A DNA stretch of 64,000 nucleotides from Sternotherus odoratus (Eukaryota; Chordata; Testudines; Kinosternidae): NCBI GenBank assembly GCA_032164245.1, contig JAVMKO010000001.1:248753644-248817643 (forward strand). The letters are read 5' to 3'. Positions 25,001 to 36,900 of the stretch are shown here, in pieces. Both the position numbers and the translations under genes were made by a program. Below the pieces are notes generated by a model, which was not told where the DNA came from, did not search any database, and was given only the letters and a program-made list of their open reading frames with translations. The first letter of the stretch is position 1. Each line of letters opens with the position of its first letter.

Positions 25001-27907
25001 AGATAATGAGATTAGACTATGGTTACTGGGTTTCTTGCTTACCGGCACAGGATTAAACTGTTCACTTTATTTGGGGTCAGGAACACACTGTGTTCATAGG
25101 TCCTTAATTAATGTGTTTATTGTGGAGCACTGAAGGAGTCCTATATTATAATTAGGTGGGTATATTACACACGGTTTCTTGCAGGGACTAACATTGCTGT
25201 AATTCTCAGTCCTTCCTAACTTCCAAACCGTAAAGTCTTGTGTTTTGCAGTCTCTCCTGGCTGATTGTCCTATAAAAACATATTTCACATATACTATAAC
25301 TATATATAAACTATAATGCAATAGAAATTTACAAGTCATAGTAGGCCAGATTGTCATATCCTTACTCCACATTTATTCTCAGTTACTGCAGTGGGACTAC
25401 TCTTAGGTTACTCTTCAGTGGAGAAAGGGGATCACAATCTGACCCAGTGTGATTTCTTTTTAGATGAGTAATCATAGGCATGTGCACGGGATGTGCCAGG
25501 TGTGCCCAGAGGGTGGAGTTCTAGGGGGGGCAGTTAGGGAAAGGGGTCCCAAGAGGGGGCAGTCAGGGGACAAGGAGGGGAGGGGGTTGGGAGTTGTGAG
25601 GGGGGCAGTCAAGGGGCGGGAAGTGGAAGGGAGTGGATGGGGGCGGAGCTAAGGTGGGGCTCCCTGGGTGCACACCGTAATGAAATGTGCTGCACACGCC
25701 TATGTGAGTAATACATATATTACTCATGTATGGATGTGCATACACACCTGCTATATGTTCTAGTCAACTATTTGTCATAATGGTTGATGGTAAAAATTGA
25801 AATGGTTTTGTAAATGATTAATGAAATATGTTTCTGTTTAAAGAATCACAGTGGGAGAAACCTGAAGGATTTCAAGACAACTCTCGAAACTCACAAATGG
25901 TACTCAAATGTTATTTGTATTTCTTATTTGTTCTTACGGGTTTCTTTACAAAACTTTTTGCTGCCTAATTGATTTATCTCTCGTGCATGTATTATTCACA
26001 ATATTGAATTTAAACAACCCACATTTTCCAGATTTTAGAAAGATATATTGTAGCTTGAATACCTAGAGCCATGAAACCTACAGTTAAGGTTAAAACTCAA
26101 CTTTCATTACCAACTCCTGTTTTCAGTTGCAGATAACTTATTAAAAATTATTCTTTTGGGGTCAAACTTTTGATACTGTGTTTCAGCCAAAAAAGCTGAA
26201 TCTAGAAAAAATCAAGCAAATCCTGTTCCACCTTTTGCAAATTAGTCAACACAGGAAAAAGAATTATATGTTCACATATTAAAATAAGTCATAAGATTCT
26301 TTGGCTTGTAAATGGCTAATGTTTTAAACTTTTTACATGTGACTAGTTCTCCTTTGGGAAACATTGTGTGTGTGTGTGCACGCGCATGCATGCACGCACC
26401 CAAAAACTCTGCTAAAAGAATGTTAATGTTGCAAAGTCAAGCACTCAAATGTTAAGAAATGCCAGAATTAAGTTTGCCTGAGCAATTCCATCTATAAGCA
26501 ATTTAAAATTTTGCTTGTTTCTTTTATGCACATTAAATAACTTCTGTTCATTTTTTGAAACATTAATTGCAGTAAATGCTAAGCAAATATGTAGAACAGT
26601 ATTTGTGGAATGTATGTGTGTGTTTCTTGCAGCTATATAGTTGTACAGTTGTGTTTTTAATTCAGCTCCCTGATTTTAGAGTTAAGGTTTCAGCATATCT
26701 AATATAGTGTTTCAGTTTATGGAGTTGTGCAAAACGCTGCAGAAATGTTATTTTCTTGATTAAACTACACTGAGGAAATTACAGTAGACTCTCGATTATC
26801 CAGGATGATAGGAAAAAAATAATCCTGGTTAATAAAATCCCAGATAATCACCATCCATAGGAAATATGGGGTGGGGGGATTGGTTCACCCGCCACCCTAT
26901 GCCGGGGGTAGGGGGTGTGGTTCACTGGTTGCCCTGCGCCCTGGTGGGGTTTTTAGTGTTTTTTATTTTTTTTTGCTTGGGGCTCAACAAAGCCAGAGCC
27001 GGCCCTGCGAGTTACACACATTTTTTTTTTTTTGACATCCTGGTTAATCCACAACCCAGTTAACCCAATCCTGGATAATAGATAGTCTACTGTAAATGGA
27101 AAAACTAATAATAAATAATGTGTGTTAAGATGGTGGCCCACGAGACATTTTGTTTAACATTGACCGTCCACGGGCATGGCCCACCGCAGCTCCCAGTGGC
27201 TGTGGTTCGCCAGCGGATTACCCTGATGGGTCATGTGCCAAAGATTGCCGATCCCTGCTATACAGTATGTGCAAAAATGTTACAAAGAGAATCTTAATTT
27301 TTGATTTTCTTGACTTTTAAAAAAAATGCAATCTAACCCTGCATGAAGTCAAGACTGTTGTGTTTGTGATTAATTATAATCCCACATACATTAATGTAAA
27401 AATAACATTGTGTGCTAGATCAGTGTGCATTTTAAGGGAAATTTCAAAGGTTCATGTCCAGTATGCACTTCTTAAACAGTCATGACTTTGTTATTAATGT
27501 AGTGTGAAAATTAATATAATTTCAAAATAAGAAAACGCCTTAGTCCTCAGTGCGGACTATGTCCATGTCAAGTTTCAGTCTTCAGCCACTGTTGCTAAGC
27601 CCTGTGTTGGAAGGAAGGAAGACAAGTGTTGGTTTATTTTTTTCAGTTTGGAGTAGGGTTTGTTCAAGTTGTCTTTCTCCATCCCTCACAAAATTTTAAA
27701 TCTGCTAGATGGATTTATCTCAGAATGTCTGAGAACGTTTCTGTTAACTTTACGTCAGAAACCAACTATGGAAAATGACAACTCAAGCAGTGAATGGAAA
27801 GCCACAAGCATGTGAAAATAAAAATGGGTTAAGTTGTAATTTCAACTGTTTGGCAACCTTAACTACAGTGATTGCTACTGAGCAGCCACTTTTTAAAAAC
27901 TAACTAC

Positions 27908-27959
<52 letters not shown>

Positions 27960-30900
27960 ATGCTTTTTGGCTACCTTAACTACAGTGATTGCTACTGAGC
28001 AGCCACTTTTTAAAATATGAAATAAGTGTATATATGAAATAAATAAGTAAATATATGAAATAAGTGTACCTGTATAGTGTATGTGTGCATTCCTGCATGT
28101 GTATTACTTTACATTGTAAGGTCTCTATCTAACTCCCAGCAGAGTCAATGGAGAATTTTTCCAAAAACTTTCATATGAGTTAGAGCAGGCCCTAAAAATG
28201 TCATAATTATCATGACTGGAAAGTACTAGAGGGCTGAATATCTTTACAGTTTGTCAACAATTATTTGGTTAGTCATTAAAATTCATTCCACTAATTCACA
28301 TTCTGTGTGTTTTCATTAGACAGGAGCATGGGTGGAAGGAGTCAGTGGAGATGGTCAGACCTACTATTATAATGCAGAAACAGGAGGTAAGCAACATCGT
28401 TTTCACAACTGAGCTCTGTCTTGAAAGAGATGGTTTGGTTTGGTTTTTTGTTTTTAGTAAAACTTTCTTAGAACTATTTCAAACTTTTGAATCTTTTGAA
28501 AATGTAGTAATGGCTAAATTATGTCTGTTGCTTAACTCAGTGTTTCCCTCAGCTGATAATCATCTGATGCTGTATGTTTTTGTTAAAACACTCCTAGTTT
28601 TGTTGGCTTACAGGCAAACTGTTGCATAGAGATGAATGGTTTCTTCACTGTCCTTGATGGCATGCAAACATAATTTTAAATACGTCTACACATTCAGTTT
28701 GTAACTGTGAAGTATGTGTAGTTCATATACATAATTTTGTTAAAAAATCTTTGTTTGCAAAGCAAAGAGGGACAGGCTCTTGTTTAGGTTTGGTGGGGTT
28801 TTTTTGCTGTAACTTTAGTGCTATAATTGTTGCTGTTACTTATATTGTAGTAGTGCCTAGGAGTCCCAGTGATGGACCAGTACCTCATTGTGCTAGATGC
28901 TGTACCAAAACCAGTCCCTGCTGCACCAAACAGCTTACAATCGAAGTGTAGGGCAAGAGACAACAGATGGATACAGACAAACCGATAGGGGAGTATAAGG
29001 ATACACTGAGACAGTATTGTTCAACGTGGTAGGCTGTTGTCTCAGGATGCCAGCAACCTAGTTGTTGTCAGATTTTTTTGCAGACTTCCTGGCAAAAGAG
29101 TTTGAAGGGGGATTTAGTTTTGTGGATGTTGCAGCGGGGAGATTCTCCCAAACGTGAATGGCAGCATGGGAAAAAGCAAGGGGGTGCTTGTTTTGAAAAT
29201 GTAACAGGTGAGCAATGGAGCCTGGCATTTTGGGCCAGTCGGAGGAAGAAGTCAATCATTTGATACTGAATGAGAAATGATAGGAAGGGCAGTGATAGAT
29301 CATGAAGGGCCTCAGAAGTGAAGACAAGTAGCTAATGTTTGATTTGATAGAGAAGGAGAAGACGACAGAGGGATGAAAAGAGAGGGGTGACATGGTCAAA
29401 GCAACAGGCTAGGAAAATGATCTTTGCAGCAGCATTCGGAATAGATATCAGTGAGGCAAGATTGCATTTGTCAAAGCCAGAAAAGATAACGATGGAGTAA
29501 TTAATGAGACATAAGATCATGAGAGCCAGGCCAAGTGTGTTAGCTGTGTGGAAGGATAGGAAAGGGCATATTTTAGAGATGTTATGCAGAGAGAATCTGC
29601 AAGACTTAGACGTAGCCCTCATGTGAGACCAAAAGAGAGGTCCCAGCTAAAGATGATGCCTAGGTTATGGGCCAAAGTGACAGGTAGGATGGTGATGTTG
29701 TCCATAGTGATTGAGAAAGTTGGAGGAAGGGCTTGCAGGTGAAGATTAAGAGCTCTGTTTTAGCCATGTTGAGCCTGAGCTAAACTTCCATGAGGAGATG
29801 TCAGAGAGACTGGCTGAGATGTTAGTTTGGTCAAGAGGGACAAGTCTGGAGTAGGGAGGTGGATTTGTGAATCATCCACACAGAGATAGTACTAAACTTG
29901 TGTGTGTGGATGAGATTACCAAGAGAGAAGGTATAGAAAGAGAAGAGAAGGAAACCAAAGACAGAGCCTTGTGGAAGCGCCACAGACAGTTGGAAGGCAG
30001 ATGAGGAGGGTCCTCGAAAGAGCACACTAAAAGAATTATTAGAGAGGTCGGAGGAAAACCAGGAGAGGACAAGGTCACAGAAGCCAAGGGAGAACAAGGT
30101 TTCAAGAAGACGATCGTGGTAAACTGTGTTAAAGGTGGCTGACCGGTCAAGGAGGATGAGTTCTGAGATTTGGCTAGGAAGAGGAGAGAGCGAAAGGTCA
30201 AGGAGGAGAAGGCAGATTGGCAAGGGTTTCGGATGGAATTGGAGAAGAGGAGCTTGAAAGTGCAATTGCAGATAGCATGTTCAATGAGTAGGGTTCTACC
30301 AAATTCACAGCCATGAGAAATGCCTCACAGACTGTGAAATCTGGTCTCCCCCCATGATATCTGGTCTCTTCTGTGCCTTTACCCTATACTATACAGATTT
30401 CAGGGAGCGCACCAGCATTTCTCAAATTGGGGGTCCTGACCCAAAAGAGAGTTGCAGGGGGTTCACGGTATTGCAACCCTTACCTCTATTCTGCCTTCAG
30501 TGCTGGGCGGCTGAAGAGCAACAGCTTCTTGGCCGGATGCCGAGCTGTGAAGGCAGCACCCTGCCAGCAGCAGCTCAGAAGTAAAGGTGGCAGTACCATA
30601 CCATGCCACTCTTACTTCTGCGCTGCAGCCTTCAGAGCTGGGCATTTGGATCATGGCGGCTGCCGACTGCAGGCCCAGTTCTGCAGGCAGCAGGGCAGAA
30701 GTTTAAGGAGAGCGGTACCGCAACTCCCCCTACAATAACCTTGCAACCCCTCCCCCCCAGCTCCTCTTGGGTCAGGACCCTTACTCCCCAGCCCTCAAGA
30801 GAAAGTTGATCCAGGACATGCAGGTCCTCCCCACACTTCCAAGTATGAGTAAAGTTATGTATCATGAATGGGGCCAAACTGATTCCCCTTAGAGGGCCCT

Positions 30901-33900
30901 GATTGAGTCCAGGGAGACTCAATAACATCATAGATGGTAAAGCTGCCTGAGCACTACAAATCCCCCTCTGTTTAAAGCTGACATCACTCCTTGTTGAGGC
31001 AATAGATGAATCCATCCTGTCCTCAGGACCAATAATGCAGGAAACAGACCCTTTAGAGACTGGCCCATTGGGAAGTGCTACAGTTCAGTGTGATCAACTC
31101 TCAACACTGCCTCCTAAATCTTAGCATCACCTGGCTGGAGCAGCATGACTCTTGCATCTCCTGATGAGAAAAAAGGGTCAGCTTTCCTTCGGAATACTAC
31201 TGAAGGGTCTGCTTGTGTGCAGCTGACTTGAAGCCTTCAGTCCGTGCTTTCTCTAGCCAATTGGAAACGAAAGCACCTGTGGGGGAACGGAAGATGGTGG
31301 CAGCTAACCAGAAGGGAGTCACTCCCAAGCTTGAGTCCCCATCTCCCTGAAGAGTATTGGGATTATGCAGACATTTTTTAAAAGAAAAATGCAGACATGC
31401 TACCTGCGCACCAGGACTACAACTGCCCCACAGACCTGCAGCCTGGGACAAAGGTCCCTAATGGACATATTTATGCGATGTCAGACCAGAACTGGCAGCC
31501 CTTTGTGTGTGCGTCCAAGAAAACCTGGCCAAGGGCTTCATCCAGCACTTCACCTCCCCAGCAGGGGCTTTGATCCTTTTCATTAAGAACAAAGATGAAA
31601 TTGAAGTCTTTCCATAGACTATTGGGGCCCTAAACCAGGTGACAGTCCAAAACCAGTGTCCCCTTCCCTTCATTTCAGAGTTACTAGATCATGTGTGGTC
31701 TGTCCGAATTTTCACTAAACTGGGGTGCTTACAACCTAGTGCGCATCAGAGCAGGAGATGAATGGAAGACTGCCTTTCAAACCCCGCTATGAGCACTTCA
31801 CATATTTAGTAATGCCATTCGGGCTGACAAACGCTCCTGCAACCTTTCAACACTTCATGAACAACATATTTCGAGACATTCTGGACCAGTATGTAATCAT
31901 CCATATCAATGACATTCTTGTGTTTTCAGATAACCCTGCGCAGATTTGTTACCACGTTCATTCCATCCTGAAAAGACTACAGAAGCCTGGCCTTTTTGTG
32001 ACAGTGGAAAAATGTACCTTTGATCTTGGAGCTTCAGCCCCCCTGGGAACGGTGTGGGGCTTCAGCCCAATTTGTGGCTCAGAACTTCAGCTGTTCTCGG
32101 GGCGCAGGGCTCCAGCTACTTCAGCCCCTCCACTGCCCATGGAGCTTCGGGATGAGGCTTCAGGCCTTCCCTCCCCCCCACTGTCAATGCCTTCCACCCT
32201 GCCCACAGCCAAGTGATTAACACATTAAAAAAATTAACTCGTGAATTTATTATTCAGTTAATCGCAGGTGTTAGCTGCAATTAATTGACAGCGCTAGTTT
32301 GCATAGGCACCAGCTTTCAAAAGTGCTGGAGGGTGCTCAACCCGCTCTGCCCCAGACCCTGCCTCAACTCCACCTCTTCCCTCAAGGCCCCATCCCTGCT
32401 CCACCGCTTCTCGCCCCTGCTCCACCCCACCTCACCTCTTCCCCCCCAGGTCCACCTCCTTCCCTGAGCTTCCTCACTCTTCCCCCCAGAGCCTTCCGCC
32501 TGTACACCGCAAAACAGCTCTTCGTGGCAGGTAGGAGGCACTGGGGGAAAGGGAGGTTTGTGGGGCCTGCTGGCAGACAGGAAATACTCTGGAAGAAGGG
32601 GAGAGAAGTTGATGAGGGGCTGCCGGTGGTTGCTCAGAAACCACCATTTTTTTCCCATGAGTGCTCCAGCCCCAGAGCATTCATGGAGTCGGCTCCTTTG
32701 CTAGTTTGAACCTTAACAGAGAATTTTTTTCCTTGGGTGTCAGAATTTTGAGTTAAATACCTGGAAAGAAAGAGGTTTAAGCAATCCAACTTAAAAACCC
32801 TTCTTCCCCTGCAAACAAATTGAGCTGTGTCCTTTTGATTCGTTATGATGTATGAAGAAGTCTTGAAAGGATGGCTTTATTCTTTCTTTCTTTCTTGTTT
32901 TTCCTCCATGTTAGAAATTCAGCATTTGTCTGGGCTTGAAAAGATTCTAGGATGGAGAACTAGGGGAATAATGTCAAAAGACCCAAAAGAATGAAAGTTA
33001 AGCTATTGAGAAGGAAAGTGATTTTAATCAATTTCTTGTAAAAACACTTTGCTTTTTGTTTGTTCGTTGTTAACACCTATTTAACTGTAGCAGCTAATCA
33101 ACATTTTGAAGAAATAAATTGTAAATGATTTTAAAACCTGCCCTTCGCTTAAGTCTTCAGAGCATAGAATAGAATCTGAGACTACTGACATGTTCTTCAG
33201 AAAAAACAGGGAAAATCAGACTTGGCAGTCTGATATTTCTAAGGAAGCAGAAAAATAACTCTTCTCAGGCCTCTATGTAGCGCAAATATGCAAAAAGATG
33301 GGTTTTGATTTGGGGTTTTTGTAGATTTGTTTGCAGGTCTTTTGTCAGTGCTCTCTTTTAAACTCCAGATTGTATTTTATCATTTGTGTTTTGTTGCTTT
33401 TGATAGTTCTACATAGATGTGTATGAACAATTTCTTTTGTAACTATTTTGCTTGGTATTATTTTATATTTGTTGGATTTTGAGTTACCATTCATTGTGAC
33501 CACCAAACAAATATTTGTGGTTTTAATTTTCAGTATAATTTAACTCTGTTGGAGTACATGTCCTCTTAGTTAACCCTGTGTTCTAAGGAAGGGACAGTTG
33601 TCAAGATCATTAAAGACCACCAGATGTCAGTACAACACACCAAATAAGAAAACTTTTGCTCTTTGAAAATAATAAATCTTAGAAGTGCATTTGTTAAATG
33701 TTTTTAATTAATGTCTAAAATATGAAAATAATATCAAAAGTATGATTTTATTAATTTGAGAGTTCCTTTAAAATATTTTTTTGAGAGTCAGTCTGCTTTC
33801 CAGTGTTATAAAACTGATTTGGCTAGTCAAATGGAATCTGTCTATGCAAACTCTTCAGCTAATTGCTGACCCTTCAAAGGAATGCTGGAAATTACTTGGT

Positions 33901-36900
33901 CTTTAACTTAGTAGTGGAATATTTTATGAAAAGCAGTACATTTAAGGCAATTAAGACATTGTGAATATATCCATCACACCACCTCACTCAACAAGTTTAC
34001 TGGAACATCATTGCTTAATTCAAAATAAGATCATGTCCCTCAGATTTGGATATGTAAACACTGCTTTTTAATTAAAGAGCCTTGGGTCTACTATATTCTA
34101 CTGAGTTAGCTAGCACTGAGGAAACTGACAGACTTTCAGTCCGTAAATAGGGATGCTAACTTTAAAATCTCAGCAGAGGGTAGTGAAACTATATCTGAGT
34201 ATAAGATTAGCAGCCGTGTTAGTCTGTATCCGCAAAGAAAATGAGGAGTACTTCTGGCACCTTAGAGACTAACCAGTTTATTTCAGCATAATCTTTCATG
34301 GGCTATAGCCCACTTCATTGGCTGCATAGAATGGACCACACAGAAGTAAGATGCATTTATATACACAGAAAGCATAGGTGGAAATTACCATACCAATTCT
34401 AAGAGGCTATTTAATTTGGATGAGCCATTATCAGCAGGATAATAAGAGTCTCTAAGGTGCCACAAGTACTCCTCGTTTTCTTTATATCTGAGTATGTTAC
34501 AGTAATGAATGCAAGAGATGGCAAATGCATGGTCAAAGGTATTTTGTGGTGGGGAACAGTGTGGTTATAGCTGTGTTAATTGTCTTCAGTTACATGCCAA
34601 AGAATCCTAATCCATTATTAGTGTTTTTATAGTTAAATTATCCAATCTGAAAAGAGAAATAATGTTATGAAAAATAAATAATGCATAGTGGTTGGGCAGA
34701 TTTCATTGAAGTATTTCTATTTAAGGAAAAGATCAAATGGATAGCAGAGGACAGGATATAGCAAGTCTTGTCATAAGTTGAGTAGGACTGTCATGGAACT
34801 TGTGTTGAAAAATAAAATATTGAAAAAGTGATTTTGAGAAGTCTTGAAAAAAAACACGAGAAAAAAAAGAAGAGTGCTAAATTCTTTACTGTATTTTTCA
34901 CATCGAGCACATGGTACTGCTTAAGGCTAATGTTATCAAAGTGGAACTCATGTAAGGCCAGAATTAAAACATGAATAATGTGACTATCCAAATATGTTGA
35001 ACAGTATCAACATGGGAGAAGCCTGATGGTTTTGTTTCAACTTCATATGAGAGCAATAAAGATGACAATCATCCTGAAGGACACACCACAGCAGATTCAA
35101 AGGGATCTGAATCAGATGCTGAGGTGGATGGTAATAAAAGTGAAGTAAAAAAGCCAAAAACAAACTTAAAGGTAAGTTTTTTCCATCAGATTTACTTTAT
35201 GTACATATTAATGTTCCGGAATAATATGATTTCATCTTTCTGGGCGGATGATTGAAGTTAGGTTAAACCTCATTGACGTTGATAAGAATTAGCACTTTAT
35301 AGTCCTTGAAAAGCAAAATAAATAACTGTTAATCTATTGGCACATCAGTAATCCTGTTACACCATGGAAGATAGACTCTTCAATGTGGGTGGCTTCGATG
35401 TAGCTAGAAGTGCTCATGGTTTCCGAGAAAGGGCATTGATGTCCCCAGAAGATGATTCCCAGATTGATACTGACTTCAATATGTGGCTATAAGTTTTGGC
35501 TCATATTCTTCAAAGGTATCTGCTTATCGGGGGACACCACAAGATCATGGCCGTTGTCTGAAAATTTGACACTTACAGGCTTTGCTATTAATTGTCCATC
35601 AAGACCAATGGTAGGATAAAAGTAGCATCAAAACTAGATATTACGTCTTCATATTAAAGTTCACGATAAAGGTTGTAATTTTAGGGTATGGGTAGATAAA
35701 AATTTTCCAGTGCCTTTTTGAGTCCAGAAACAGTAACTTGGGCTTCCAAAGATACTGTTTTAATTTAAAATGTGACAATACCCAGATACAAAGGCTTTAA
35801 GGTATTATTCCAATTTATTCCCAATGTATGCAAAACTAGTCAAAGTTTTACCAATTGTTAGCCATAGGAAAGTGTGCAAAGAACATTTAATTGCTTTGTA
35901 AATGTGCATGAAATGTAAATGTTTAAGAAGCTTCATTTAAAATTAAGTTAAAATGCTGATCTTGCGCTGCAGGCCCGCTCAGCCCACTGCCGGTCTGGGG
36001 TCCCAGCTCTGCCCACGTAGAGTGGGTACCTACCTCTCCCATTCTCTTTATCTCTCTCTGCACTGAGCACAGGGCTGGGGGTTGGGGTGTAGGGTCTGAC
36101 CAGGAGATAGAATGAGGGAGGGGGTTCAGGGTTGGGGCAGGAGGTTTGGGTGTGGAGCGCTTACCAGGGCAGCTCCCATTTGGTGCAAGGAGTGCAAGTG
36201 GGAATGTGGGGAGGGAGGTGCAGGAGCTCCCGTTTGGTGTTTGGGGTGGGAATGTGAGGAGTGCAAGAGTCAGGGCAGCGGGCTGGGGGCATGTGAGGAG
36301 GATGCAGGAGTCAGGGCATGGAGTGGGGGGGTTGGGTGTGTGTGGGTGCAGGGCTCAGGGCAGAGGGCTGGGGGGTGCGTCTGGGGATGCAGGAATCAGG
36401 GAACAGGACTGGGGATGTGGGCTAGGGTTGGGGGTGTGCTTCCAGCCCCCTGCCCTGAGCTGCTCACGGCAGAGGCCTGGAGAGTATGTGCCCTGATTCC
36501 ACCCCTTTTCCCGAAGCTCCATCCCCACCTCTTCTCCACCTCCTCCCCAGAGCAGCAAGGGTGCTGCAGCTCCGCCTCTCCCCCTCCTCCCCTCACAAGG
36601 GCCATCAGCTGATTGGCAGCAGAGAGTGAGAGGAGAAGGGGCAGGAACCCAGCATACTGGGGGAAGAGGCGGCGGTGTGGACCTTGGCTGCCGGCGGAGC
36701 CTGACCTGCAGCAGCAGCCGGCAGGATCAAGCTTCTGCCCCCGGCCCCCACAGGAGAGAGCAGTGAGAAGGGGGTGGAGAAGAGAGGTCCGGGCCAGGCA
36801 GGATTTTTGATGGTACTCTGCTGCCTGCCGGGGTCCTGGCCGCTGGCCCCACTCAGCCCACTGCCAGCCTGGGTTTGGCCGTGACCTCACGTGCCGTCTT

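Noticed and set aside
32299..32709. 136-codon Pro/Ser-rich frame
   Set aside because: Falls in a short DNA element with inverted ends; no domain.
36112..36890. Frames of 116-166 codons on both strands
   Set aside because: Inside a GC-rich interspersed element in WBP4 intron 8; no homology recognised.
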